A stretch of 64,000 nucleotides of DNA from a bacterium (lineage in GTDB: Bacteria; Desulfobacterota; Binatia; HRBIN30; CADEER01): positions 124,001 to 188,000 of the forward strand of contig JAHBUY010000004.1 of assembly GCA_019637795.1 (NCBI GenBank), written 5' to 3'. The position numbers were made by a program, and so were the translations under genes. This document shows positions 44,899 to 53,105 of this stretch, one piece after another (the first letter of the stretch is position 1; each line of letters starts with the position of its first letter). The notes under the pieces are model-generated. The model saw nothing but the letters and a program-made list of their open reading frames with translations. It did no database searches and was not told where the DNA came from.

Positions 44899-46371
44899 AT
44901 GCGCGTGAACGTGGCCGGGCGCATGCGCTCGACGCTGCCGGCGGCGGACGACCATCCCTACCGGACCGGGCCGTGGCGGCCGCAGCACACCGAGTACGAC
45001 GCCGAGGACCTCGACGTCATCGGCGCCATCCCCGCCGATCTCGCCGGCGTCTACCTGCGCAACACCGAGAATCCCGTCCACGACGCGATCGGCAACTACC
45101 ACCCGTTCGACGGCGACGGCATGCTGCACATGATCGAATTCGCCGACGGCGCGGCGCGCTACCGCAACCGCTTCGTGCGCACCGTCGGCCTGGCGGCGGA
45201 GAACGCGGCCGGCGGCCCGCTGTGGGCCGGGCTCGCCGAGCCGCCGGCGCGCTCGCGGCGCGCCGATGGCTGGGGCGCGCGCACGCGCATGAAGGACGCC
45301 TCGAGCACCGACGTGGTGGTGCACGCCGGCGTCGCCAAGACCAGCTTCTACCAGTGCGGCGACCTCTACCGCGTCGACGTCCGCACGCTCGAGACCCTCG
45401 GGCGCGAGACCTGGGGCGGCCGCTTCCCGGCCGCCGGCGTCTCGGCCCACACCAAGGTCGACGAGCACACCGGCGAGCTCCTCTTCTTCAACTACTCGAC
45501 GCAGGCGCCGTACCTGCACTACGGCGTCGTCGACGCCGACGACCGTCTGGTGCACTACACCGACGTCCCCCTGCCCGGCCCGCGCCTGCCGCACGACATG
45601 GCGTTCACCGAGCGCTACGCGATCCTCAACGACTGCCCGCTCTTCTGGGATTCGGAGCTGATGGCCAAGGGCCTCTACGCGGTGCGCTTCCACCCCGAGC
45701 TGCCGACCCGCTTCGCCATCCTGCCGCGCCGCGGCGGCGCCGGCGACGTGCGCTGGTTCGAGGCCGCGCCGACCTACGTCCTGCACTGGATCAACGCCTA
45801 CGAGGAGGGCGACGAGGTCGTCCTCGACGGCTTCTTCCAGCGCACGCCGCTGCCCTCCCTGCGCGGCGCCACCACCTATTACGAGCGCATCGGCCGCTTC
45901 CTGTCGCTCGACCAGATGCAGCCGCGCGCCCACCGCTGGCGCTTCAATCTCGCCACCGGCGCGACCCGCGAGGAGGATCTCTCCGATCGCGTCATGGAGT
46001 TCGGCATGATCAACGGCCGCCACGGCGGCCGGCCCTATCGCTACGCCTACAACATGACCGCGCCGCCCGGCCGCTTCCTCTTCGACGGCCTGGTGAAGCA
46101 CGATCTGCGGACCGGGCGCGAGGAGCACGTCGCCTTCGGCGACGGCATCTTCGGCAGCGAAACGCCGCTGGCGCCGCGCTCCGGCGGCAGCGCCGAGGAC
46201 GACGGCTATCTCGTCACCTTCGTCACCGACATGAACGCCGATCGCTCGCAGTGCTGGATCTTCGCCGCCCAGGACCTCGGCGCCGGCCCGATCGCCAGGG
46301 TCGCGCTGCCCGAGCGCATCAGCAGCGGCACGCATGCCTGCTGGGCGCCGGCGACGGCCCTGCGGCCGTGA
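44899..46371 (+). CDS. Carotenoid/stilbene cleavage oxygenase
   Basis: A 490-residue Fe(II) dioxygenase of the RPE65/CCD family that cleaves a conjugated double bond in carotenoids, apocarotenoids or stilbenes. The four iron His are His184 (VSAHTKVDE), His232 (LPHDMAFTE), His296 (VLHWINAYEE) and His479 (SGTHACW), at family spacing. The opening DLDVIGAIPADLAGVYLRNTENP and HPFDGDGMLHMI are typical. GAGGAGACG precedes the ATG. No carotenoid synthesis gene is in the window, so the substrate could be external. Confidence 0.95.
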   Translation: MRVNVAGRMRSTLPAADDHPYRTGPWRPQHTEYDAEDLDVIGAIPADLAGVYLRNTENPVHDAIGNYHPFDGDGMLHMIEFADGAARYRNRFVRTVGLAAENAAGGPLWAGLAEPPARSRRADGWGARTRMKDASSTDVVVHAGVAKTSFYQCGDLYRVDVRTLETLGRETWGGRFPAAGVSAHTKVDEHTGELLFFNYSTQAPYLHYGVVDADDRLVHYTDVPLPGPRLPHDMAFTERYAILNDCPLFWDSELMAKGLYAVRFHPELPTRFAILPRRGGAGDVRWFEAAPTYVLHWINAYEEGDEVVLDGFFQRTPLPSLRGATTYYERIGRFLSLDQMQPRAHRWRFNLATGATREEDLSDRVMEFGMINGRHGGRPYRYAYNMTAPPGRFLFDGLVKHDLRTGREEHVAFGDGIFGSETPLAPRSGGSAEDDGYLVTFVTDMNADRSQCWIFAAQDLGAGPIARVALPERISSGTHACWAPATALRP

Positions 46372-46433
46372 GCGGGGCCCGCGCCGATACGGCCGACCGG
46401 CAGACGCGCTGACCCGCTCACGCCTCCGCCGCC

Positions 46434-47141
46434 ATGGGCGCGCCCGAGCTCCTCGTCCTCGTCGTCCTCGCCATCGTGCTCGGCGGCGGGCTCATCACCG
46501 TCGACGCCGTGATCCGACCGGCAACCGCCTATCGCACCGGCTCGAAGACCGCCTGGGTGGCGCTCCTGGTGTGCGCCAACCCGCTGCTGACGCGCTGGCT
46601 CGGCGGCCCGGTGTGGCTCGCCACCCTGCCGCTCTTCCTGATCGCCGCCGTCACCTACTACGCCGTCAACCGGCGCGGGAACCCGGCGCCGCGGCCGACC
46701 TGGATGTGGGTGGCGGGCGGCGCCGCCGTCCTCGCACTGCTCGCCGCCAACTCCGCCATTCTGCTCTACGCCCTGCGCCAGCGCGCCGCCGAGCCGTCCG
46801 CGCCGATGCCCAGCGAAGCCGACCTGGTGGAGGCCCCGGATGCCGCGGCGCTGCTCGAGCTGCGCGACGCCGGCTCCGACCTGTCGCGCCCGCACGCCAT
46901 CGCCTTCCTGCTCTTCCTGCCCTCCGAGGCGTCGGCGGCGCGCGTCGCGCGCACCCTGCGCGAGCGCGGCTTCGCCGTCGAGGTGAAGGAGAGCGTCGGC
47001 GGCGGCCAGTGGCAGGCGCGGGGCACCCGCATGATGGTGCCCGACCAGGTCGAGCTGCTGCGCCTGCGCCGGGAGCTCGACGCCCTGGCGCAAGGCGAGG
47101 GCGGCGAATACGGCGGCTGGCGCGCGCCGGTGGTGCGCTGA
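46434..47141 (+). CDS. Membrane protein fused to an RraB domain
   Basis: A 235-residue fusion. Three hydrophobic helices fill about residues 5-115 (LLVLVVLAIVLGGGLITVDAV, VWLATLPLFLIAAVTYYAV, WVAGGAAVLALLAANSAILLY). Then comes an RraB-like domain (about 130-232): LLELRDAGSDLSRPHAIAFL, ARTLRERGFAVEVKES, TRMMVPDQVELLRLRRELD, EYGGW. RraB is a soluble inhibitor of RNase E in Escherichia coli. Here the domain would be held at the membrane, where RNase E is also anchored. Activity is inferred only from domain similarity. Weak ribosome site. Confidence 0.85.
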   Translation: MGAPELLVLVVLAIVLGGGLITVDAVIRPATAYRTGSKTAWVALLVCANPLLTRWLGGPVWLATLPLFLIAAVTYYAVNRRGNPAPRPTWMWVAGGAAVLALLAANSAILLYALRQRAAEPSAPMPSEADLVEAPDAAALLELRDAGSDLSRPHAIAFLLFLPSEASAARVARTLRERGFAVEVKESVGGGQWQARGTRMMVPDQVELLRLRRELDALAQGEGGEYGGWRAPVVR

Positions 47142-47163
47142 CCGCGCCGCGGCGCGCCCGCCG

Positions 47164-47787
47164 TCAGATGGCGGCCGTCAGCGGCGCGTCGGAGAAGCTG
47201 AAGCCGAAGACCTCGCGCTCCAGCGCGGCGAGCTCGGCGGCGACCACGGCGTCGGCGTCCTGGAAGCGGCGTAGCGCCGCCTCCACCCGCGCCTCGCCCT
47301 CGCGGGCGGCGAGCTCGCGCAGGCGCCCCTCGACCCAGGCGAGGTGCCACACCTCGTCGCCGTTGATGGTGCGCAGGAGCGCCGCCGTCTCGGGATCGAC
47401 CGCCGGGCTCGACAGGTGCGCGGCGTAGCGCGCCTGGGCCCGCTGCTCGGCGACCCGGGTCGCCGCATAGAGCTCGAGCAGCGTGCGCGGCACGCCGCCG
47501 GCGCGCGCCATGCGCCGCTGATAGCCGTCGCGCACCCGCTGCGGGGCGCCGTCGAGGTCGGCGATGCGACGCGTGATCAGCGCCGCGTGCCGCGATTCGT
47601 CGGCCATGTGGCGGGTGAGGCTCGCCAGCGAACGCGGATCCTCCTCCATCGCCGCCATGTGCAACAGCAGCCCGGCGCCGTGCAGCTCGGCGTCGCGATA
47701 GTAGCTCAGCAGGCGGATCAGGCGCGGGTCGGTGGGCGCGAGCATCGGCAGATCGTTAGCCGGCAGCGCGGCGCGGCGGGATGACAA
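47164..47787 (-). CDS. Ferritin-like di-iron protein
   Basis: A four-helix ferritin-like protein, 207 residues from a TTG start (47787, GAGGTG upstream) or 193 from the ATG at 47745. Di-iron ligands appear as AELHGAGLLLH, HMADESRHAAL (ExxH), TRVAEQRAQARY and GDEVWHLAWVE (ExxH). It could bind iron, handle peroxide or hydroxylate a substrate; tRNA hydroxylase MiaE and rubrerythrin share the plan. Its TTG start lies inside the palindrome TGACAATTGTCA, so binding there would block initiation. Confidence 0.78.
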   Translation of the reverse strand: MSSRRAALPANDLPMLAPTDPRLIRLLSYYRDAELHGAGLLLHMAAMEEDPRSLASLTRHMADESRHAALITRRIADLDGAPQRVRDGYQRRMARAGGVPRTLLELYAATRVAEQRAQARYAAHLSSPAVDPETAALLRTINGDEVWHLAWVEGRLRELAAREGEARVEAALRRFQDADAVVAAELAALEREVFGFSFSDAPLTAAI

Positions 47788-47793
47788 TTGTCA
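47782..47793. promoter_or_regulatory. Perfect 12-bp palindrome at the ferritin-like gene start
   Basis: TGACAATTGTCA reads the same on both strands. It covers the proposed TTG start of the leftward ferritin-like gene and lies in the 141-base divergent gap before the amidohydrolase. It is likely an operator; the regulator is unknown. Confidence 0.5.
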
Positions 47794-47928
47794 CCTCGCG
47801 ACCTGATCTCGCCCAGTGCGCCGCCGCGGGCGCTCTGACTCAGTGCGGCGCCTGGGGCGACGCGGGGGACGCGGCGGCGGGCCGTGTGTCGGCGCCGCCC
47901 ACCACGCATCGCCGCCCGCGAGGACGCC

Positions 47929-49047
47929 ATGACCAGCTACCAGATCATCGACGCCGACCAGCACATCATCGAGCCCCCCGACCTGTGGGAGCGCTGGCTG
48001 CCGGCCCGCTTCCGCGCCATGGCGCCGAAACTGGTGCGCGACGAGGATGGCGGCGACGCCTGGCAGCTCGGCGAGCACGTCGAGCCGCTCGGCCTGGTGA
48101 CGGTGATGGCGACGCCGCCGCAGAAGCTGCGCTGGACCGGCGTGCGCTACGCCGAGCTCCACCCCGGCTGCTGGGAGCCGGAGGGCCGCCTGCAGCTCAT
48201 GGACGAGGACGGCGTCGACGCCGCGATCATCTACCCGCCGCAGCGGACGATGCGCTACTTCATGAGCAACACCGACCCCGAATTCCACCTCGCCGGCATC
48301 CGGGCCTACAACGACTGGGTCCTCACCTCCTTCTGCGGCGGCCACGGCGACCGCCTCGGCGCCATCGCGCAGATGCCGGCGCTGGGCGTCGACAGCCTGA
48401 TCGCCGAGCTCGAGCGCACCCGCACCCTGGGCGCCCGCGGCGCCTCGCTCAGCACCTGGCCGAGCGGCGGCGCGGCGCTGAGCCCCGACGACGATCCCTT
48501 CTGGGCCGCCGCCGAGCGGCTGCAGATGCCGGTCCATCTCCACATCTCGCTCGCCGTCGCCGGCCAGAAGCGCGACCGCGCCGGCGTCGCGCGCGGCGGC
48601 CCGACGCAGCTCGCGAGCCTGGCGACGACCCTGTCGGCGATGCCGCGCCTGATCGCCGACACCATCTTCCACGGCGTCTGCGAGCGCTTCCCCCTCCTGC
48701 GCATCGTCGGCGCCGAAGCCGGCGCCGGCTGGGTCCCCTACCTGCTCGGCGAGATGGACGACCGCTACCGCCGCAACCGCTTCTGGACCGGCGTGCAGCT
48801 CCGCCACCTGCCGAGCGAGTACTTCCACCGCAACTGGGTGCTCGGCTTCATCCGCGACCCCTACGGCGTCCAGAACCGCCACGCCGTCGGCCTGCACAAC
48901 ATGATGTGGGCGAGCGACTTCCCGCACCACATCAACGACTGGCCGAGCTCGCGCTGGCTCATCAACGAGATGAGCCTCGGCGTGCCCGAGGACGAGAAGC
49001 ACCGCCTCTTCTGCGGCAACGCCGCCCACCTGTACGGCTTCGTCTGA
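47929..49047 (+). CDS. Amidohydrolase_2-family metal enzyme
   Basis: A 372-residue TIM-barrel hydrolase/decarboxylase (amidohydrolase_2, ACMSD-like). The opening IDADQHIIEPPDLWERWL has the metal-binding D-x-H region. MPVHLHISL gives the central His, and MWASDFPHHINDWPSS holds the late Asp that activates water. CGNAAHLYGF is the usual family ending. Such enzymes decarboxylate or hydrolyse aromatic or heterocyclic compounds; no substrate can be inferred. CGAGGACG precedes the ATG at 47929. Confidence 0.9.
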   Translation: MTSYQIIDADQHIIEPPDLWERWLPARFRAMAPKLVRDEDGGDAWQLGEHVEPLGLVTVMATPPQKLRWTGVRYAELHPGCWEPEGRLQLMDEDGVDAAIIYPPQRTMRYFMSNTDPEFHLAGIRAYNDWVLTSFCGGHGDRLGAIAQMPALGVDSLIAELERTRTLGARGASLSTWPSGGAALSPDDDPFWAAAERLQMPVHLHISLAVAGQKRDRAGVARGGPTQLASLATTLSAMPRLIADTIFHGVCERFPLLRIVGAEAGAGWVPYLLGEMDDRYRRNRFWTGVQLRHLPSEYFHRNWVLGFIRDPYGVQNRHAVGLHNMMWASDFPHHINDWPSSRWLINEMSLGVPEDEKHRLFCGNAAHLYGFV

Positions 49048-49227
49048 GTCAACCGGAACGCCGCCAGCCGGCGGTGAACGGGATGCCTCGGTGCCCATGG
49101 GTGGCCCATCGCGTCCAGGCGTCCGCTCGCATCTCGGCGTGACACCGACCGGCCGCTCTTGCATCGGCGCCCGCTCCGCGTGATGGTGCGGGGCTCCGTG
49201 TCGATCCATCGCCCTGCCGCAAACGGG

Positions 49228-52200
49228 ATGGTGCTCAGCAGCGGGCAGGCGGCCCTGCTGACGCGGACGATCGCCAGCTTCGATCGGGTGACGCGCGAAC
49301 GGGGCGAGCGGTACTACCGGCAGCGACGGGTCGTCGAGTTGCTGTACAGCGATGGCAGTGCCTCCGCCGTCGTCATCGGCAACGACGCGTACGACGTCTC
49401 CTGGACGTGGGAGACGGCCCCCGCGGGGTGGACGTGCGCCTGCACCTGCCCGGTCGGATTCGAGTGCAAGCACGCGTACGCCGCCGGGCGGGCGCTCCTG
49501 GCCGGCGCCATCCGCGTCGATGACGCCGCCGCTCCGCCCGCTCGTGCCGCCCCTCCATTGGCGCGCCGGCGCCGCGATCTGGCGGGCGACTTCGCCGCCA
49601 CCGCCGACCCCTGGGGGCGGCGGGGCATCCTGCGCCGCCTGCTCGGGACGCTGCCGCACCAGCTCGCGCTCAGCGCCTATGACGCGGACCTCGAAGCGGT
49701 CCTCGACGAGCCGGATGCGGAGGTGCTCTGCTGGCGCCTCGCCTCGCGCATCGCCGCGCGCACCGGCGGCCCGCTGCCGCCGGCGCTCGAGCCCTACCGC
49801 CAGCGCGGCGACCTGGCGCAGCGGTTCGCCGCCCGCGAGCAGCGGGCGCTGGTCGACGATCTGGTCACCTGGGCGCGCGACCGACACGCGCCGGCGCCGC
49901 GCGCCCTGCGCTTCGTCTGGGGCTTCACGGCGGCGCCGGGCGGCCGCTTCTGGTTGACCGCCTCGGGCCGCCTCACCACGACGCGACTGCGCGACGAGCC
50001 GCGGTCCATGGAGCAGCTTCGCCAGTTGCTCGGCGAGGCGCAGCGCACGCCGGGCCTCCTCGCCCCCGATCAACTGCGGCTGTTGGCCACCTACCTCGAT
50101 GCCAGCACGCGCAGCGGCCTCTGGCACGACGGCGTCTCGCACGGGGGCGTCCTGCTGGCGATGCTGCGCACGCTCGACGAGCCCGGACCGCTGGTCCGTT
50201 GGGCCGACGACCTCGACGCCGGCATCGCCGCCCGCGCCGCGATCGCGCCCGGCGATCCCGTGCGCCTCGGCCGCGCCGCCCTGCGCATCCTGCCGGCGGT
50301 GCGGCCGCGCCAGGACGGCGGGCGACTCGAGCTGGTCTGCCTCTGGCCGGACGGCACGCAGCGCTGGCTGGCGGACGTCGTCTACCTGCCGAGCGCGGCG
50401 AACGACCGCGGCAGCGGCGCCGTCCTCTGCGACGGCCACTGGTTCGCCGTCGCCGAGGAGCCGCCGCCGCACCTGCGCGATCGCCTGCTCGCCTTCGGCG
50501 GCGTGGACGTGCCGCGGGAACGCTGCGCCGAGGTCTTCGCGCCGCTCGCGCATCGCTTCCCGCACGTGCGCGAGACGCTGGCGGCGCACACCCGCTATCT
50601 CACCGGCACCCCCGTCGTCGCCCTCGATCTGCGCGACGACGACTGGCTGCACATCCGGATCTTCCTCGCCGGCGATGCGGACTGGGCGCCGCCCGGCGCG
50701 CCCGCCGGCGACGCGCCGGTGATCGAGATGCACCCGGACGAGCGCTGGCGCGCCTGGCAGCGCCCGGCAGACGCCGGCGCGGACGGCTTCGCGGCCATCG
50801 ATCCGGCGGCCGCGCCCAGCGCCACGGGCGCCCCCGCGGCGCCGGCCGAGGCGGTGCCGGCCGGCGCGGCGTGGATCGAGGAGCCCGACCCGACCCTGGT
50901 CGCGCCGCTGGTCGACTGGCTCGCCGCCACCGGGGCCGCGCCGGGCAACAAGGGGCGGCCCGGCGGCAACGCGCCGAGCGCCCCCGACCGCGACGTCGGC
51001 TGGTGGATGCAGGCATCGCCGCGGCGCATGGCGGGGTTCGCCGCGGCATGGGAGGCGCGCCCGACGCACGTCCGCTTCCTCGGCAGCGAGCGCATCCGCC
51101 GCCTGCTCGCCGGCGGTCACGTGGTGCGCCCGAGCGTGCGCGTCACCGCCAGCGGCGTCGATTGGTTCGCGGTGTCCGCCGAGTGGGCGGCCGAGGGTCT
51201 GTCGCTCGCCGACGCCGACCTCGCCAAGCTGCGCGCCGCCACCACCCACTTCGTGCGCCTCTCCGGCGGCTGGGTACGGCGCGACGCGATCGAGGCGCAC
51301 GACGCCAGCGCCGCGGTCCTCGCCGACCTCGGCATCGAGGTCGGCGGCGGCGAGCAGCGCGTCACCCTGTGGCAGCTCGCCGGCGCCCGCCCGGAGAGCC
51401 TCGCCGCCCTGGAGACGATGGCCGACGGCCGCGCCGCGCTGCAGGCGCTGGCGGCGCTGCGCGAGCGACTGCGCGCCTTTCGCGGCGTGCCGGAGGTGGC
51501 GGTGCCGACGGGCATCCGCGCCACCCTGCGCGCCTATCAGCGGCGCGGCCTCGACTTCCTCGCCTACGCCGCGCAGCTCGGCATCGGCGCCGTCCTCGCC
51601 GACGACATGGGCCTCGGCAAGACGCTGCAGGCGCTGGCCTGGCTGCAGCACCTGGTCGACCGCGACCCGAACGGCGGGCCGAGCCTGGTGGTGTGTCCGA
51701 CCTCGGTGATGCACAACTGGGCGCGCGAGGCGGCGCAGTTCGCGCCGGCGCTGCGCGTCCTCGTCCTCGAGCGCGGCGCCCAGCGCCACGCGCTGCGCTC
51801 GACGTTGTCGGCGCACGACCTGGCGATCACCAACTATGCCCTGCTGCGCCGCGACCTCGAGCAGTGGAGCGAGGTGCCGCTGCGCGCCGCGATCCTCGAC
51901 GAGGCGCAGCACATCAAGAACCCCGACGCCGCCGTCAGCCAGGCGGCGCGCGCCCTGCGCGCCACCCACCGTCTGGCGCTCACCGGCACGCCGCTGGAGA
52001 ACCGGCCGCTCGACCTGTGGAGCATCGCCAGCTTCGTCAACCCCGGCTACCTCGGCAGCCGCGCCGACTTCAGCGCCCGCTTCGACCGCCTCGATGCCCC
52101 GCCGCACGCCCGCGCCGTGCTCGCCGCCAAGCTGCGCCCCATCCTCCTGCGCCGCCTCAAGCGCGAAGTCGCCGCCGACCTCCCCGAGCGCATCGAGGAG

Positions 52201-52908
52201 CGCCGCGACTGCGAGCTCAGCGACGGCCAGCGCCAGCTCTACCTGGCCGAGCTGCGGCGCAGCCGGCGCCTGGTCGACGAGCTGAGCAACGACGCCGCGG
52301 CGCTGCGCAAGCACAAGATCACCATCCTCGCCGCCCTCACCCGCCTGCGCCAGATCTGCTGCCACCCGGCGCTCGCCAAGGGCCGCGCGGGCCTCGGCTC
52401 GGGCAAGTTCGAGGCCCTGTTCGAGCTCCTCGAGCCGCTCCTGGCCGAGGGGCACAAGGTGCTGGTGTTCTCGCAGTTCGTGCAGTGCCTGCACCTGCTC
52501 GGGCGCGAGCTGGCGGCGCGCGACATCGCCCATCACATGCTCACCGGGCAGACGCAGCGGCGCGACGCCGTGGTCCAGGCCTTCCAGACGGACGAACGCC
52601 CGGCGGTCTTCCTCGTCTCGCTCAAGGCCGGCGGCACCGGCCTCAACCTCACCGCCGCCAGCTACGTGGTGCTCTTCGACCCCTGGTGGAACCCCGCCGT
52701 CGAGGCGCAGGCGATCGACCGCACGCACCGCATCGGCCAGGACCGCACCGTGATCGCCTACCGCCTGATCGCGCGCGGCACCATCGAAGAGAAGATCTGG
52801 GAGCTGCAGCAGCGCAAGGCCGACATGGCCCGCGACCTGCTCGGCGAAGCCGGCTTCGCCCGCGCCCTGACCCGCGCCGACCTCGACTTCCTGCTGCAGG
52901 AGGCGTGA
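49228..52908 (+). CDS. SWIM-domain SNF2 family helicase
   Basis: A 1226-residue Swi2/Snf2 ATPase. An N-terminal SWIM zinc motif (CACTCPVGFECKHAYAAG, about residues 69-86) precedes a long variable middle and the helicase core. The core has Walker A DDMGLGKT (about 792), DEAQHIKN (about 891), LTGTPLENRPLDLWSI, VLVFSQFVQCL, SLKAGGTGLNLTAASYVV and THRIGQDRTVIAYRLI. It translocates on duplex DNA and probably displaces proteins during transcription recycling or repair, like RapA. The ATG at 49228 lies just before the domain; ATG 49183 and TTG 49159 are alternatives. Confidence 0.93.
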   Translation: MVLSSGQAALLTRTIASFDRVTRERGERYYRQRRVVELLYSDGSASAVVIGNDAYDVSWTWETAPAGWTCACTCPVGFECKHAYAAGRALLAGAIRVDDAAAPPARAAPPLARRRRDLAGDFAATADPWGRRGILRRLLGTLPHQLALSAYDADLEAVLDEPDAEVLCWRLASRIAARTGGPLPPALEPYRQRGDLAQRFAAREQRALVDDLVTWARDRHAPAPRALRFVWGFTAAPGGRFWLTASGRLTTTRLRDEPRSMEQLRQLLGEAQRTPGLLAPDQLRLLATYLDASTRSGLWHDGVSHGGVLLAMLRTLDEPGPLVRWADDLDAGIAARAAIAPGDPVRLGRAALRILPAVRPRQDGGRLELVCLWPDGTQRWLADVVYLPSAANDRGSGAVLCDGHWFAVAEEPPPHLRDRLLAFGGVDVPRERCAEVFAPLAHRFPHVRETLAAHTRYLTGTPVVALDLRDDDWLHIRIFLAGDADWAPPGAPAGDAPVIEMHPDERWRAWQRPADAGADGFAAIDPAAAPSATGAPAAPAEAVPAGAAWIEEPDPTLVAPLVDWLAATGAAPGNKGRPGGNAPSAPDRDVGWWMQASPRRMAGFAAAWEARPTHVRFLGSERIRRLLAGGHVVRPSVRVTASGVDWFAVSAEWAAEGLSLADADLAKLRAATTHFVRLSGGWVRRDAIEAHDASAAVLADLGIEVGGGEQRVTLWQLAGARPESLAALETMADGRAALQALAALRERLRAFRGVPEVAVPTGIRATLRAYQRRGLDFLAYAAQLGIGAVLADDMGLGKTLQALAWLQHLVDRDPNGGPSLVVCPTSVMHNWAREAAQFAPALRVLVLERGAQRHALRSTLSAHDLAITNYALLRRDLEQWSEVPLRAAILDEAQHIKNPDAAVSQAARALRATHRLALTGTPLENRPLDLWSIASFVNPGYLGSRADFSARFDRLDAPPHARAVLAAKLRPILLRRLKREVAADLPERIEERRDCELSDGQRQLYLAELRRSRRLVDELSNDAAALRKHKITILAALTRLRQICCHPALAKGRAGLGSGKFEALFELLEPLLAEGHKVLVFSQFVQCLHLLGRELAARDIAHHMLTGQTQRRDAVVQAFQTDERPAVFLVSLKAGGTGLNLTAASYVVLFDPWWNPAVEAQAIDRTHRIGQDRTVIAYRLIARGTIEEKIWELQQRKADMARDLLGEAGFARALTRADLDFLLQEA

Positions 52909-52915
52909 GCGGGAT

Positions 52916-52959
52916 CGCGCCGCCACTGATGGGCGGTGCGGGAGCCGCTCATCGCCGGC
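52916..52959 (+). terminator. Two-tier hairpin after the SNF2 gene
   Basis: An outer stem GAGCGG/CCGCTC (52916-52921, 52954-52959) and an inner 8-bp stem (52926-52933, 52941-52948, one G-U) form a stacked hairpin 8 bases after the stop. Confidence 0.45.
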
Positions 52960-53105
52960 GCGCGGTGTCCCTCCGTGTCGTCGCGCGGCAGCAATGCGAC
53001 GCGCCGTCGCATCGCAGAGGCAGGGGAGCGCCGGGCGGCACCGGCGACGGGAGAGGCGCACGTCTTGCTCCGCTGCGGGCGATGCGCACGGCGGAGGGGA
53101 GAGCG

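Noticed and set aside
50199..53105. N-terminal extension of the propeller-cytochrome-dockerin protein
   Set aside because: The frame is open upstream, but this stretch is the +2 shadow of the SNF2 gene. The signal peptide and ribosome site place the start at 53106.
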